NCBI GenBank assembly: GCA_001464215.1
Contig: LNEZ01000047.1
Coordinates: 1 to 33,070, forward strand
Source: Rhizobiales bacterium Ga0077548
GTDB lineage: Bacteria > Pseudomonadota > Alphaproteobacteria > Rhizobiales > Xanthobacteraceae
DNA: 33,070 nucleotides
Reading direction: 5' to 3'
Part shown: piece by piece, positions 10,161 through 19,121 of the stretch
Layout of the letters: each line of letters starts with the position of its first letter
How positions within the stretch are numbered: the first letter of the stretch is position 1
Notes under the pieces: model-generated
Database searches by the model: none
The model's input: only the letters and a program-made list of their open reading frames with translations
What the model was told of the DNA's origin: nothing
Translations under genes and position numbers: made by a program

Positions 10161-11363
10161 ATGACCGCACCGTTAGACGGCATTAAGGTGCTCGAGCTCG
10201 CGCGTGTGCTCGCGGGGCCTTGGGCCGGGCAGATTCTTTCCGATCTCGGCGCGGACGTGATCAAGATCGAGCGTCCGGGGCAGGGCGACGAGACCCGCAC
10301 CTGGGGTCCGCCGTACCTCGAGGGCAAGAGTGGCGAGAATCTTTCCGCCGCTTACTATCATGCGATCAATCGCGGCAAGCGCTCGGTGCTTGCCGACTTC
10401 AAGAACAAGGAAGACGTTGAGCTTGTCGTCGCGTTGATTAAAGAAGCCGATGTCGTTCTAGAAAACTACAAGGTCGGAGACCTGAAGAAATTCGGCCTCG
10501 ACTACGAGAGCGTGAAGAAGATCAATCCGGAAGTGATCTACTGCTCCGTCACCGGCTTCGGCCAGGACGGGCCTTACGCGAGCCGCCCCGGCTACGATCT
10601 CATCATTCAGGCGATGGGCGGCATCATGGACATTACCGGCGAGCCGGACCGCGAGCCGATGCGTACCGGCGTTGCTTATGTGGACGTGTTCACCGGTTGT
10701 TATTCGGCGATAGCCATTCAGGCGGCGCTGATTGCGCGCATGAAGACGGGCGAGGGCCAGCACATTGATATGAGTCTCATGGATGTGCAGACGAGCGTGC
10801 TTGCCAATCAGGCGTTGAATTATCTTGTCTCCGGCAAGGCGCCGCGCCGCATGGGCAATGCGCACCCGAACGTCGTGCCCTATCAGGCGTTTGAGACTTC
10901 CGACGGTTACATGATCATTGCGGTCGGCAACGACGGACAGTTCAAGAGCTTCTGCGACGTGCTTGGCCTGCCGGAAGTGCGCGACGATCCGCGCTATGCG
11001 AGCAACGGCAAGCGTAACGAAAACCGCGCGACATTGATTCCTGCACTGATGGCGAAGACGAAATTACGCACCCGCGATGATCTTTTGGCGGCGCTCGAAA
11101 AGGGAAATGTTCCCGCCGGGCCGATCCGTTCCATCGACGAGGTCTTCGCCGACCCGCAGGTGATCGCCCGCAAGATGCGGATCGATCTGCCGGACGATAG
11201 TGCCAAGGCCGGCTCGATCCCCGGCGTTCGTTCGCCGATTACGATGGCCGGAACGCCGCTTCATTATGACAAGCCGTCACCCCGTCACGGCGAAAATTCG
11301 GACGAAGTACGTACCGCGATCAAGGCCGGAAAGCCTGCCTTCCGTTCGACCCGCGCCACTTGA
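10161..11363 (+). CDS. Class III (CaiB/BaiF) CoA-transferase, probable succinyl-CoA:glutarate CoA-transferase
   Basis: A 400-residue family III CoA-transferase. It begins with the typical [30 protein letters not shown], has RGKRSV-ADFK, and holds the probable catalytic aspartate at 175 in AYVDVFTGC, which aligns with Asp169 of formyl-CoA transferase. The C-terminal region has [19 protein letters not shown]. Family III enzymes move CoA between organic acids through aspartyl-anhydride intermediates. The donor and acceptor cannot be read directly. Position 11 bp after gcdH suggests glutarate activation, as by human SUGCT and bacterial homologues; that specificity is inference. Confidence 0.9.
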   Translation: [400 protein letters not shown]

Positions 11364-11543
11364 ATCTGAATCTCAACTTGAGGTCCGCTTAAAGCAGCGT
11401 TCTCTCTCAAACGATTCAAAAGACTCAGCTTTTCTAGTTCCGGTGAATCTCCGTCTCAAGGCCGCCTGAATCGGATGTTGAAGCTGTATCGACGGCTGAA
11501 ATGGTAGCGTAGGCCTCTAACAGTTCTAAGCGATGCACGATAA

Positions 11544-11861
11544 ATGACAGAAAAGCCTGTACGAAAGACGCTGACTAGCTCGGCACGTTCACGATGCAGT
11601 TTGCATCAAGTAGCACTGTTGCTTGGCATCTGCGCTGCAACGGGCGTTTTTTCGCATCCGTCACCAGCAACTGCGCAATCCAGCGGCTACTTCACGTACA
11701 AACAGCAGCGAGAAAGGGATGAGCAAAACTTGAGGCTACGGAGTGAAGAAAGGCAACGGCTCGAACGCAGCCGCGAAGAGTCAGCGCGAGACCGAGAGCA
11801 GCGATGGAGAGATCGCGGGCGGACCAATATGTTTGGTAAAGAAGAACCAAGGCCCTTCTAG
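11544..11861 (+). CDS. Hypothetical small secreted protein (doubtful gene)
   Basis: A 105-residue frame. Residues about 20-46 look like a signal peptide (hydrophobic VALLLGICAATGVF, then ATAQSS as a cleavage site). The mature part is short and extremely charged, almost all Arg/Glu/Gln, and could form a single helix. I recognise no family. There is no good ribosome binding site before the ATG. The 180 bp upstream (11364-11543) hold no other gene and no clear promoter. The signal-peptide-like N-terminus is the main argument for reality; a chance frame is possible. Confidence 0.45.
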   Translation: MTEKPVRKTLTSSARSRCSLHQVALLLGICAATGVFSHPSPATAQSSGYFTYKQQRERDEQNLRLRSEERQRLERSREESARDREQRWRDRGRTNMFGKEEPRPF

Positions 11862-11954
11862 CTTGACGATGAACTTGCGCGTCCGCAGCCAAACATTTGC
11901 GCCACGCAGCGCAAAACTGCGGAAGCCGGGAGTGGAGCGGGTATGGGATGAGAT

Positions 11955-12028
11955 TGGTTGGGGGACTAGGATTCGAACCTAGATTGACGGAGTCAGAGTC
12001 CGCAGTTCTACCGTTGAACTATCCCCCA
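11955..12028 (-). tRNA. tRNA-Gln (anticodon CTG)
   Basis: The minus strand folds into a full cloverleaf of 74 nt including an encoded CCA end. The acceptor stem is TGGGGGA / TCCCCCA (12028-12022 with 11965-11959). The D arm contains AGTTCAACGGTAGAACT. The anticodon stem GCGGA/TCCGT (with one G-T pair) encloses the loop CTCTGAC, so the anticodon is CTG, reading the Gln codon CAG. The T arm is CTAGG-TTCGAAT-CCTAG. The discriminator base is A. Confidence 0.97.
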
Positions 12029-12034
12029 ACGAAG

Positions 12035-12056
12035 TCCTTGTTTGCCAAGGATTTTT
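12035..12056 (+). terminator. Small hairpin with T-run, possible + strand terminator
   Basis: TCCTTG (12035-12040), loop TTTGC and CAAGGA (12046-12051) form a 6-bp stem followed by five T (12052-12056). On + it would follow the doubtful 105-residue gene and the antisense side of the tRNA. On - it lies just upstream of the tRNA. The stem is short, so this may be chance. Confidence 0.35.
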
Positions 12057-12114
12057 AGCCGGGTGCTGGCGGCGGACACCGCCGGAAGCGCGGACCTTCT
12101 AGCCGACCCGGCTA
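12056..12114. repeat. Inverted repeat with nested hairpin upstream of tRNA-Gln
   Basis: TAGCCGGGT (12056-12064) and ACCCGGCTA (12106-12114) are perfect 9-bp inverted arms. An inner GGCGG / CCGCC hairpin sits between them. The element lies between the end of the minus-strand membrane-protein gene (12140) and tRNA-Gln, so it may stop or separate those transcripts. There is no U-run in the minus direction, so an ordinary intrinsic terminator is not shown. Confidence 0.45.
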
Positions 12115-12139
12115 TGCGCCGCAACCGGCTGCTTTTGCA

Positions 12140-12613
12140 CTACTCGGCGGGCTCCATGGTAGCAGCGGGGTCTTCGGTAGATTGCTTGCTCAGAAAGTAT
12201 CCCGCAGCGACGGCCGCAACCGCAAGAATGGGAAGCGTGCCGCGCACGCCAAGCGTGCGGACGATCTGGAGACCGGTGAGAAGCGCGGCCGGGTTCTGCC
12301 ACCATTCCGGGTCTTTGCTTTTCTCGGCTTCTGCTTTCGCCAGACGAATTTCAGCCGCACGGGCCAGTGCGCGGCGTTTTCGGCTGGAAGCAAGCAGCGG
12401 AATAAGCGCGAACAGCGCGACTACGCCGAACACGCTTGCTACCGCACCCCACGCGTACATCACGCCATAGGTTTGCATCGTCCATAAAAACAGGACGACC
12501 AGCCCGCAGACGAAAGCAGCCATGCCCGCGAACGCGAAAATCGCGCCCGCGATCATGGCCTTCAAGGTGAGGTCGAGGCTCACCTTCAACTCGTCGAAAA
12601 ATCCGCCAAACAT
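12140..12613 (-). CDS. YqjE-like / phage-holin-family membrane protein
   Basis: A 157-residue protein with two adjacent N-terminal membrane helices (about residues 17-46 and 52-78), a Lys/Arg/Glu/Ala-rich cytoplasmic stretch (about 80-108) and a third hydrophobic segment (about 118-143). The arrangement resembles the holin superfamily III / YqjE proteins, which commonly follow a DUF883 (YqjD/ElaB) gene, as it does here 21 bp downstream. GGGAGG stands 6 bp before the ATG. YqjD/YqjE-type proteins sit in the inner membrane and are linked to stationary phase and stress. The exact function is unknown. Confidence 0.8.
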   Translation of the reverse strand: MFGGFFDELKVSLDLTLKAMIAGAIFAFAGMAAFVCGLVVLFLWTMQTYGVMYAWGAVASVFGVVALFALIPLLASSRKRRALARAAEIRLAKAEAEKSKDPEWWQNPAALLTGLQIVRTLGVRGTLPILAVAAVAAGYFLSKQSTEDPAATMEPAE

Positions 12614-12634
12614 GGAGGCCTCCCCCGTGGCCGC

Positions 12635-12973
12635 TTAGCGGCGCCAGATCGCGCCGATCAGGAAGCCGATGCCGGCAGCCATCGCGAGCGTGGTCACTGG
12701 ACGCTTGTAAACGGCATCTTCGACCGCATCGCCGATCGTCGCCGTTACATCCTTGACCGCATCCACTGCTTCCTGACCCTTGCCGCTTGCGTCGGAAATT
12801 ACGCCGTCGAGATTTTTGCGTGCGCGGCTGTAGGCAGCGCTGCCGGTGGCGGAAACGAGTGCAGCAACCTGCTGCGTCAGTTTGGAAACATCGCCCTTGA
12901 GGCTCTCGAATTCGCGGTCGATTGCTTCTTTGGCATGAGTGCCGTTGGTCGTGGTGCTGGTGGAAGTAGCCAT
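12635..12973 (-). CDS. DUF883 (YqjD/ElaB-like) membrane-anchored protein
   Basis: A 112-residue protein. The first half is a polar helix (EAIDREFESLKGDVSKLTQQVAAL), the middle an amphipathic Ala/Asp/Val helix, and the end a short membrane anchor with the family-type finish TTLAMAAGIGFLIGAIWRR. In E. coli, YqjD and ElaB anchor to the inner membrane and associate with ribosomes in stationary phase. I chose the second ATG (12973) because AGAGGG lies 8 bp before it; an upstream in-frame ATG at 12991 would add six residues. It forms an operon with the YqjE-like gene downstream. Confidence 0.85.
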   Translation of the reverse strand: MATSTSTTTNGTHAKEAIDREFESLKGDVSKLTQQVAALVSATGSAAYSRARKNLDGVISDASGKGQEAVDAVKDVTATIGDAVEDAVYKRPVTTLAMAAGIGFLIGAIWRR

Positions 12974-13077
12974 TGGAAAAGCCCTCTGCATTCTTCCGCG
13001 CGGGTGTCCACGCAGGAAAGTGTTGAATCGGAAAGAGTTGATGCAGAAACGCAGAGGAACACGGAAAGTTCCGGACG

Positions 13078-14175
13078 TCAGCCCGGAAGCTTCACTTCAT
13101 CCTTGGTCACGAACTGATTGATGATCACGATCACAACAATCAGCAATGGCACCGCCAGCAGCGCGCCGAACGGACCCCACAACCAAGCCCAGCAGGCGAT
13201 TGAGAGGAAAATAAAGAGCGGGTTCAGGGTCAGCCGCGCACCGAGAATGGTGGGCGTGACAAACTGCCCTTCGACCGTCGACATACCGATGAAGAACAGG
13301 GGCGCAATCAGCGCCTGATAGAAAGATCCGAAGGTCACAAGCCCGACGCCGAGCAGTGTCACGATCATCGTCGCCGGACCGATATAGGGCACAAAGTTCA
13401 ACACAAAAGCCAATGCGCCCCAAACCCACGGGCTCGGCATACCGATGAAATAGCAGGCGGTCGCGACGATGATTCCGACCGCCGCGTTGATGCCGGTTAC
13501 CGTCGCAATATAAGTAGCAAGGCTTGCCTCGACCGCATTCCAGATCTTGATCGCGCGCAGCCGCGACTCGCGCACGCTGCCGAAGCGAACGATGCTTTCC
13601 TTTAGGCTGTTGCGGTGACCGAGGAAGAAGAACAGCGTACCGAAGAAGATCAAGAGTTGCCCGACCGCCGGCGTCAGCGAGCTGAGCGCCGGCTGCAACA
13701 GGCTCGAGTTGAAATCGAAAGCGATGGTCTTGCTCTGCGAAGGTGCGGCACCCAACGCCTCGCGTAATCGATTCCACGCCTCGATTGGCGCATCGAAAAT
13801 GACGAGCTTCTCGCGCAGATTGGCGCCGATTTCCGGCGCACGGCCGATCCAGTCGCGAACCGGATCGGAAAGAAAAACGATTCCGGTCGAAAGTAGCCCT
13901 ATCGTGCCGAGCACGAGGATAGCTGCGGTGCCGGCGTGCGGAATCCCGTAGCGCGAGCCGAAATTCGTGATCGGCGCGAGGATGGTGCCGATCACCAGCG
14001 CAAGCGTGATGGGTAGGAAGACACCGCGGCCATAGCCGAGCAACGCGGTGAAGAGGATCAGAAAAATCCCGATCAGCGCATATTGGGCGAGCTTGGCGCG
14101 CGTGCCCGTCGAGGCTCGTCCTTCGGCCTTGTCGCCGGATTCGTCTGCTTCGTAGGGTGGGGTGCGCTCGTCCAT
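13078..14175 (-). CDS. AI-2E family transporter (PerM-like permease)
   Basis: A 365-residue protein with about eight membrane segments arranged as in the family: an N-terminal pair, a middle periplasmic domain (DPVRDWIGRAPEIGANLREKL onward), and the conserved C-terminal core with ALAFVLNFVPYIGP, GNRHS-like FLGHRNSLKESI, GPFGALLAVPLL and IINQFV. The family name comes from E. coli TqsA, but most members have no proven autoinducer link. The start at the Met of MDERTPP (14175) is preferred; a seven-residue extension to 14196 is possible. It precedes the DUF883 gene by 104 bp on the same strand. Confidence 0.9.
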   Translation of the reverse strand: MDERTPPYEADESGDKAEGRASTGTRAKLAQYALIGIFLILFTALLGYGRGVFLPITLALVIGTILAPITNFGSRYGIPHAGTAAILVLGTIGLLSTGIVFLSDPVRDWIGRAPEIGANLREKLVIFDAPIEAWNRLREALGAAPSQSKTIAFDFNSSLLQPALSSLTPAVGQLLIFFGTLFFFLGHRNSLKESIVRFGSVRESRLRAIKIWNAVEASLATYIATVTGINAAVGIIVATACYFIGMPSPWVWGALAFVLNFVPYIGPATMIVTLLGVGLVTFGSFYQALIAPLFFIGMSTVEGQFVTPTILGARLTLNPLFIFLSIACWAWLWGPFGALLAVPLLIVVIVIINQFVTKDEVKLPG

Positions 14176-14392
14176 ATTCGCCTGTCTTGCCCGCAAGGGC
14201 TGGCTCTAAATCCTTAAAGCCGGTTGTAGTTGCATCGTGGCGCAGCCGCGAAGAGTAGGAAAGGGGTGCCCCGTAACGTCACTAAGAACGTCATTAATCC
14301 GTGAACCAATCGGGGCTTTGGGGGTTAGGAGCCTTGGAGCGGCGGTTTCCGGTTACGGGAGCCGCCGCCTTTGGCAAATGGGAGTCGGGCGA

Positions 14393-14566
14393 ATGGGCTT
14401 GCTCATCAACATTCTGATCACGTTTCTCGTAATCGTTTTGGTGCTTTATCTCGTAAACCTGCTTCCGGTCGATGGCCGCGCGAAACAGATCATCCGCATC
14501 GTCGTCATTATCATCGGTATCCTTTATCTGCTTCGTTATTTGATGGTTGCGGGACCGATCCTCTAG
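14393..14566 (+). CDS. Small two-helix membrane protein (Thivi_2564-like)
   Basis: A 57-residue protein with two membrane helices (LLINILITFLVIVLVLYLVNLL and IRIVVIIIGILYLLRYL) joined by a short polar turn, PVDGRAKQI. This helix-LPVDGR-helix layout matches small proteins that databases call Thivi_2564 family; function unknown. The frame is open upstream to 14237, but that part is Arg/Gly-rich and unlike protein. A GGAG about 8 bp before the ATG at 14393 decides the start. Confidence 0.75.
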   Translation: MGLLINILITFLVIVLVLYLVNLLPVDGRAKQIIRIVVIIIGILYLLRYLMVAGPIL

Positions 14567-14608
14567 GTTGCACACCTGAACGGATAGGCGTCTCCACCGG
14601 GCTGCGCT

Positions 14609-14622
14609 AGGCTGCGCAGCCT
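14609..14622. repeat. Perfect 14-bp palindrome before a ribosome binding site
   Basis: AGGCTGCGCAGCCT is self-complementary. It ends 5 bp before the GGAGG (14628-14632) of the downstream gene at 14638. It could be a protein-binding site or a small hairpin that affects translation; nothing more can be shown. Confidence 0.4.
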
Positions 14623-14637
14623 GGGCCGGAGGCGCAT

Positions 14638-15234
14638 ATGCCTGATTCAATCCTCTACCACGAAGCCAATCGTGCATTGCAGGACACCTTCAAGAGCCGC
14701 GGCATCGCCGACCGGCTCGAAGAGAAGCTCGCACGCACCTCGTTCACGCCGGACGATCGCGCCTTCATCGAGAACGCTTTTCTCTTCTTCCTTGCGACCG
14801 CCGATGCGGACGGACGCCCGGACTGTTCGTTCAAGGGCGGAGCGCGCGGTTTCGTCCGGGTGACGGCCGCTAACGAACTGGTGTTTCCGGACTATGACGG
14901 CAACGGGATGTTCAAAAGCCTCGGCAATATCGACGCCAATCCGAATGTGGGACTGCTCTTTATCGATCTGGAAAAACCCCGCCGCCTCCGCGTGAACGGC
15001 ACGGCAAAGGTCAATCGGGACGACCCGCTGCTTATGCTCACCGCCGGCGCGCAGTTGATCGTGCGGGTCACAGCGAAAGCGATCTTTCCGAATTGCCCGC
15101 GCTACATTCCGACCATGACGCTCGCGAACCCCTCGAAATACACGCCGGTAGCGGGCACCGCTCCGGAAGAGCCGGGCTGGAAGACTTTCCCCGATTTCAA
15201 GGATGTCATTCATCCTCGCCATCCCACGGCATAG
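14638..15234 (+). CDS. Pyridoxamine 5'-phosphate oxidase-fold flavoprotein
   Basis: A 198-residue protein of the split-barrel PNPOx family. The core runs from FLATADADGRPDCSFKGGARGFVRV through LVFPDYDGNGMFKSLGNI and ANPNVGLLFIDLEKPRRLRVNGTA, the usual FMN-binding arrangement. The C-terminus contains FPNCPRYIP and a short tail. It lacks the pattern of true PdxH, so it is more likely a general flavin-dependent reductase or oxidase of unknown substrate. A strong GGAGG at 14628-14632 supports the start. It stands alone between a small membrane protein and a Ppx/GppA gene. Confidence 0.88.
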   Translation: MPDSILYHEANRALQDTFKSRGIADRLEEKLARTSFTPDDRAFIENAFLFFLATADADGRPDCSFKGGARGFVRVTAANELVFPDYDGNGMFKSLGNIDANPNVGLLFIDLEKPRRLRVNGTAKVNRDDPLLMLTAGAQLIVRVTAKAIFPNCPRYIPTMTLANPSKYTPVAGTAPEEPGWKTFPDFKDVIHPRHPTA

Positions 15235-15381
15235 CGCGCGTTTCACCTTCCGCATTGCGGTAGCGAAGCGTTGATTTGCGCTGATGCGTCGCGCTGCTAG
15301 ACTGGGGGCAACGTACAATCAGTAGCCGGAATTCTGTCGAGCGCTTCGTTTTGCGCTCCGGTTTCCGGGGAAAGGCATGGC

Positions 15382-16479
15382 ATGGCGGACCAGCCGCGCG
15401 AGAGCGCGTCGGGACCGCAACAAGCGGCCAAATCCGGCCGGCGCCGTCGCAGGCGCCGTGGACGCAGAGGCAATCGGGCGCCGTCTCCGGCGCAACCGCC
15501 CCAGTATGCGCATTACGGCGCGCTAGATCTCGGCACCAATAATTGCCGGTTGCTTGTTGCGGCTCCTACCCACGATTCTTTCCGCGTCGTGGATGCCTTC
15601 TCGCGCATCGTGCGGCTGGGCGAGGGGCTATCGCGCACCGGCGAGCTTTCCGAAGCGGCGCAGGACCGCGCGATCGCGGCGCTGAAAATCTGCGCGGCGA
15701 AACTGGAAACCAAGAAGGTTACGCGCACGCGTTTGATTGCGACCGAGGCCTGTCGCGGTGCGCGTAATGGCTCTGACTTTCTCGAACGGGTGGCCCGCGA
15801 GACCGGGCTGCAACTCGAAATAGTCAACCGAGAAACCGAGGCAAAGTTGGCTGCCAACTCCTGCGCGCCACTACTCGACCGCAACGCTTCCGGTGCGATT
15901 CTATTCGACATCGGCGGCGGCTCTTCCGAATTGGCTTGGCTCGGCAAAGCCGACGATGTCGATGGCGGTCCTCCGCTTGCCCCGGTGCAGGAATGGGATT
16001 CGATGCCGCTCGGCGTGGTCACGCTCGCGGAGCGCTTCGGCGGTGAAAATGTAACGCCGGAGATTTTCTCGGCGATGGTCGAAGATGTATTGCCGCGCGT
16101 GAAGGCATTTGCGGCGAAAGCAAGCGGACTTGCGGGCGGCGAAATCTATCTGCTCGGCACGTCCGGCACCGTCACTACACTTGCGGGGATTCATCTCGAG
16201 CTTCCGCGCTATGATCGCCGCCGCGTTGACGGCATCTGGCTCACGAAAGCGCAGGTCACGAAAGTGGTCGATCAGCTTTGCGCAACAAGCTATCAGGATC
16301 GCGTCGCCAACCCCTGCATCGGTGCGCAGCGTGCCGACCTCGTGCTTGCGGGCTGCGCTATTCTCGAAGCGATCCGCCGCGTATTTCCCTGCGAGCGGCT
16401 GCGGGTTGCCGATCGCGGTTTGCGCGAAGGAATGCTGGTTGAGCTGATGCGCGCCGACGGCGTATGGAAACGGGCATGA
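15382..16479 (+). CDS. Ppx/GppA family phosphatase
   Basis: A 365-residue member of the ASKHA-fold exopolyphosphatase / guanosine pentaphosphate phosphatase family. The first phosphate loop is [13 protein letters not shown] (about residues 47-59) and the second is [13 protein letters not shown] (about 173-185). [19 protein letters not shown] and [11 protein letters not shown] complete the family pattern. The N-terminus carries a basic Arg-rich tail (about 18-30), as in many rhizobial members. It is short, lacking the C-terminal HD-like part of E. coli Ppx. Whether it acts on polyP or pppGpp is open. A GGGGAAAGG site precedes the ATG. It overlaps rlmE by 4 bp, a common pairing in alphaproteobacteria. 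Confidence 0.93.
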   Translation: MADQPRESASGPQQAAKSGRRRRRRRGRRGNRAPSPAQPPQYAHYGALDLGTNNCRLLVAAPTHDSFRVVDAFSRIVRLGEGLSRTGELSEAAQDRAIAALKICAAKLETKKVTRTRLIATEACRGARNGSDFLERVARETGLQLEIVNRETEAKLAANSCAPLLDRNASGAILFDIGGGSSELAWLGKADDVDGGPPLAPVQEWDSMPLGVVTLAERFGGENVTPEIFSAMVEDVLPRVKAFAAKASGLAGGEIYLLGTSGTVTTLAGIHLELPRYDRRRVDGIWLTKAQVTKVVDQLCATSYQDRVANPCIGAQRADLVLAGCAILEAIRRVFPCERLRVADRGLREGMLVELMRADGVWKRA

Positions 16480-17162
16480 CTGACAAGAAAACATTGCCCG
16501 AGCGCGGCAAGGTCCGCGTCAAGAAAAAGACCGGGCGCTCGCACTCTTCCAACCAGTGGCTGAAGCGTCAGCTCAACGATCCGTATGTGCGCAAAGCCCA
16601 TGCGGAAGGCTATCGCTCGCGCGCGGCCTTCAAGCTTCTGGAAATCGACGACAAGCATAAGATTCTGAAGCGCGGCGCGCGCGTGGTCGATCTCGGTGCC
16701 GCGCCCGGCGGCTGGTCGCAGGTCGCGGCAGAGCGCGTCGGTGTAGAAAAAGGCCTGGGCAAGGTCGTCGCGATCGATCTGTTGGAGATCGAGCCGATCG
16801 CGGGCGTCGAGTTCGCACAGATGGATTTCAACGAGGAAGACGCGCCGGAGCGCTTGAAGCAGATGCTTGGCGGGCAGGCGGATGTCGTGCTCTCCGATAT
16901 GGCGGCAAATACTACCGGCCACCGGCAGACCGATCACATCAAGATCGTGGCACTCGTCGAGATGGCGGCGGAATTTGCGCGCGAGGTGCTGGCACCCGGC
17001 GGTAGTTTCATCGCGAAGGTCTTGCAGGGCGGCACCGAAGGCGAGTTGCTGAGCTCGCTGAAGCGCGACTTCAAGGTGGTCAAGCACATCAAGCCGCCGG
17101 CGAGCCGCAAGGATTCTGCGGAGCTTTATGTCCTTGCGACCGGATTCAGAGGTAACAATTAG
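16476..17162 (+). CDS. rlmE: 23S rRNA (uridine-2552-2'-O) methyltransferase RlmE
   Basis: RlmE (FtsJ/RrmJ) methylates the ribose of U2552 in the ribosomal A-loop using SAM. The 228-residue protein has the SAM motif [12 protein letters not shown] at 71-82 and the catalytic tetrad Lys53 (SRAAFKL), Asp141 (SDMAANTTG), Lys181 (FIAKVLQGG) and Glu216 (AELYVLA). I start at the ATG at 16476, which overlaps the stop of the preceding Ppx/GppA gene as ATGA. An in-frame ATG at 16464 would add four residues. The N-terminus is basic ([10 protein letters not shown]), typical for rhizobial members. It is convergent with the MFS gene, with stops overlapping. Confidence 0.95.
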   Translation: MTDKKTLPERGKVRVKKKTGRSHSSNQWLKRQLNDPYVRKAHAEGYRSRAAFKLLEIDDKHKILKRGARVVDLGAAPGGWSQVAAERVGVEKGLGKVVAIDLLEIEPIAGVEFAQMDFNEEDAPERLKQMLGGQADVVLSDMAANTTGHRQTDHIKIVALVEMAAEFAREVLAPGGSFIAKVLQGGTEGELLSSLKRDFKVVKHIKPPASRKDSAELYVLATGFRGNN

Positions 17163-18580
17163 GCTTGCGGGCCGCGCTCGGTATTCTCCGCTTCCGGCGG
17201 AGGTGCCGCGATTAGCGAAGCCCCGGCATCGAACGGCAGCTTCACCAGCATGAAGATCGCGGTCGCTGAACAGGCCGCAACGACTAAGAACGCAATCGAA
17301 AAATCGCTGAGCAGGATTTCGTTCGAGCCGCGCGAGTAGCGCAAGGTCTCAAGCACGATGGCCGAGACCGCGACACCCGCCGACACCGATATCTGTTGCG
17401 CGACGCTCGTGAAGCTCGTGGCCTGGCTCATGGTCGAGGAGCCGAGATCGGCAAACGCCAGCGAGTTCAGTGTTGAAAACTGCAAAGCACGGAAGAAACC
17501 ACCGACAAACAGTACCGAGATAATGATGAAGTACGGCGTACCGGGCTGGAAGAAGCCGGCGGCTGCAATGAACCCTGCCGCGACCACCGTGTTGAACACC
17601 AGCACCCGCTTGATGCCGAAGCGCCGCAGCACTGGCGCGACACTTGCGCGCATCAGCATCGCACCGGCAGCGCCAGCGAAGGTGAGTAAGCCCGATTGCA
17701 GCGGCGACATACCGAAGCCGAGCTGAAACATCAGAGGCAGCAAAAACGGCATCGCGCCGACGCCGATTCTGAACATCGAGCCGCCGATCACACTGGTGCG
17801 AAATGTCTGCACCGATAGTAGTTTCAGATCGATCAGCGGCGCGGGGTGCATACGCGCGTGCCGCACGTAGAAATACATCACGATCCCGCCGACGACGATC
17901 ATCGACGCCGAGAGCCACACCGGCAGCAGTTCCTGGCCTATTGTTGTGAAGCCGAAGGCGAGGCCCGTGAGTCCGACGCCGGATAGAATAAACCCTACGA
18001 CATCGAGTGGCGGCACGGTCTCCTCGCGGATGTCCTCAATGTATTTGGTAGCTAACCAGAACCCGATAATGCCGATCGGAATGTTGATCCAGAAGATCCA
18101 GCGCCAGTGGAAATAGGTCGTGATAAAGCCGCCGAGCGGCGGGCCGATCATCGGGCCGATTAGCGCGGGCACCACGAGCCAGGCGAGTGCGGAAACGAGT
18201 TCGTGCTTCGGCACCATGCGCAGGATCACGAGGCGGCCGACCGGCACCATCATCGCGCCGCCTATGCCCTGAATGATCCTGTAGGCGACGAGATCGCCGA
18301 GGCCCACGGCAAAGCCGCAGGCGATTGACCCGAGCGTGAAGACCACGATGGCCGCGCGGAAAATCGTGCGCGCGCCGAACTTATCCGCCATCCAGCCGGA
18401 GATCGGAATGAAAACCGCAAGCGAGAGGAGGTACGAGGTGAGCGCGAGCTTCAGCGCGATCGGGTCCACCTTCAGATCGCGCGAGATTTCCGGAAGGGAG
18501 GTCGCAATCACGCTCGAGTCCACGTTCTCCATGAAGAGCGCGGTGGCGACGATGAGGGGGACGAGGATTTCGCGGCGCAT
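17159..18580 (-). CDS. DHA2-type MFS drug exporter (EmrB/QacA-like)
   Basis: A 473-residue polytopic transporter. The DHA2 marks are [18 protein letters not shown] in the first helix, [12 protein letters not shown] (motif A), [17 protein letters not shown] (motif B) and [15 protein letters not shown] (motif C), followed by [14 protein letters not shown]. These proteins export drugs or dyes with proton exchange. The frame opens 18 residues earlier (to 18634), but the Met of MRREILVPL is the usual family start. No membrane fusion partner is adjacent, so it may work alone. Substrate unknown. Confidence 0.92.
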   Translation of the reverse strand: MRREILVPLIVATALFMENVDSSVIATSLPEISRDLKVDPIALKLALTSYLLSLAVFIPISGWMADKFGARTIFRAAIVVFTLGSIACGFAVGLGDLVAYRIIQGIGGAMMVPVGRLVILRMVPKHELVSALAWLVVPALIGPMIGPPLGGFITTYFHWRWIFWINIPIGIIGFWLATKYIEDIREETVPPLDVVGFILSGVGLTGLAFGFTTIGQELLPVWLSASMIVVGGIVMYFYVRHARMHPAPLIDLKLLSVQTFRTSVIGGSMFRIGVGAMPFLLPLMFQLGFGMSPLQSGLLTFAGAAGAMLMRASVAPVLRRFGIKRVLVFNTVVAAGFIAAAGFFQPGTPYFIIISVLFVGGFFRALQFSTLNSLAFADLGSSTMSQATSFTSVAQQISVSAGVAVSAIVLETLRYSRGSNEILLSDFSIAFLVVAACSATAIFMLVKLPFDAGASLIAAPPPEAENTERGPQA

Positions 18581-18712
18581 AATAAGGTGAGTGATTCCGG
18601 GCTTTGGGATAGACCGTGAAACCGCTCGCGTCACCCCGCGTTATGAAAGGCTGCCTTGCAGTAAGCGGGCGGCTCACTACATGGGTTCCGGGACTTTAGA
18701 GGAGGCCCGCCG

Positions 18713-18961
18713 ATGATCTATTTTCTCGCGTTCTTTGTGCCGCCGCTCGGCCTGCTGCTGAACGGCCAGCCCTTCGCCGCGGTCTTCAGCGCGTTTCTCT
18801 GGGTGATCTGCTTCTTCGCGGGCTGGTTCTTCTGGCCGGCCTGGCTGTTCCCGTCCGGCTACGCGATCGTAGCGATTGCCATGAAGAACGACTCGCGCCG
18901 TCACCGCGAACTGGTCGAGGCGGTCGAGAAGCACGGTCCCCCTCCGGGCTGGCGGCCGTAA
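18713..18961 (+). CDS. Small two-helix membrane protein
   Basis: An 82-residue protein with two hydrophobic helices (about residues 2-22 and 24-48), the second rich in Trp and Phe (FAGWFFWPAWLFPSGY). A charged cytoplasmic tail (KNDSRRHRELVEAVEKHG) follows. I do not recognise a characterised family; YqaE/Pmp3-like proteins have a similar size and start, and that is a loose analogy. GAGGAGG precedes the ATG at a good distance, and a strong terminator follows 31 bp after the stop, so this is a true single-gene transcript end. Confidence 0.8.
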   Translation: MIYFLAFFVPPLGLLLNGQPFAAVFSAFLWVICFFAGWFFWPAWLFPSGYAIVAIAMKNDSRRHRELVEAVEKHGPPPGWRP

Positions 18962-18991
18962 TCCAGCCGATAGGCAGGCTGCGATGTTTGG

Positions 18992-19019
18992 AGGCGCCCC
19001 GCGAAAGCGGGGCGCCTTT
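18992..19019 (+). terminator. Intrinsic terminator
   Basis: A perfect 11-bp stem (18992-19002 with 19007-19017) with a GAAA tetraloop is followed by TTT. It is the clearest hairpin terminator in the window and separates the small membrane protein from the arsenic cluster. Confidence 0.85.
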
Positions 19020-19082
19020 AGTCATTTCCGAGGGGGCGGCTAGGGCGCTTGCCAACCGCATAAGCCTATTGTAAGTCGTCGA

Positions 19083-19095
19083 TATGTCGAGAAAT
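19083..19095. promoter_or_regulatory. Candidate ArsR operator upstream of arsH
   Basis: The motif TATGTCGAGAAAT matches 11 of 13 positions of TAGGTCGAGATAT found directly before arsR (19886-19898). It partly overlaps the inverted repeat TCGA-N4-TCGA at 19079-19090. A further TCGAGA stands at 19108-19113. Position between the terminator and arsH suits an ArsR binding site; binding is inference. Confidence 0.4.
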
Positions 19096-19121
19096 TACGA
19101 CGTATTATCGAGATCGAGTCC

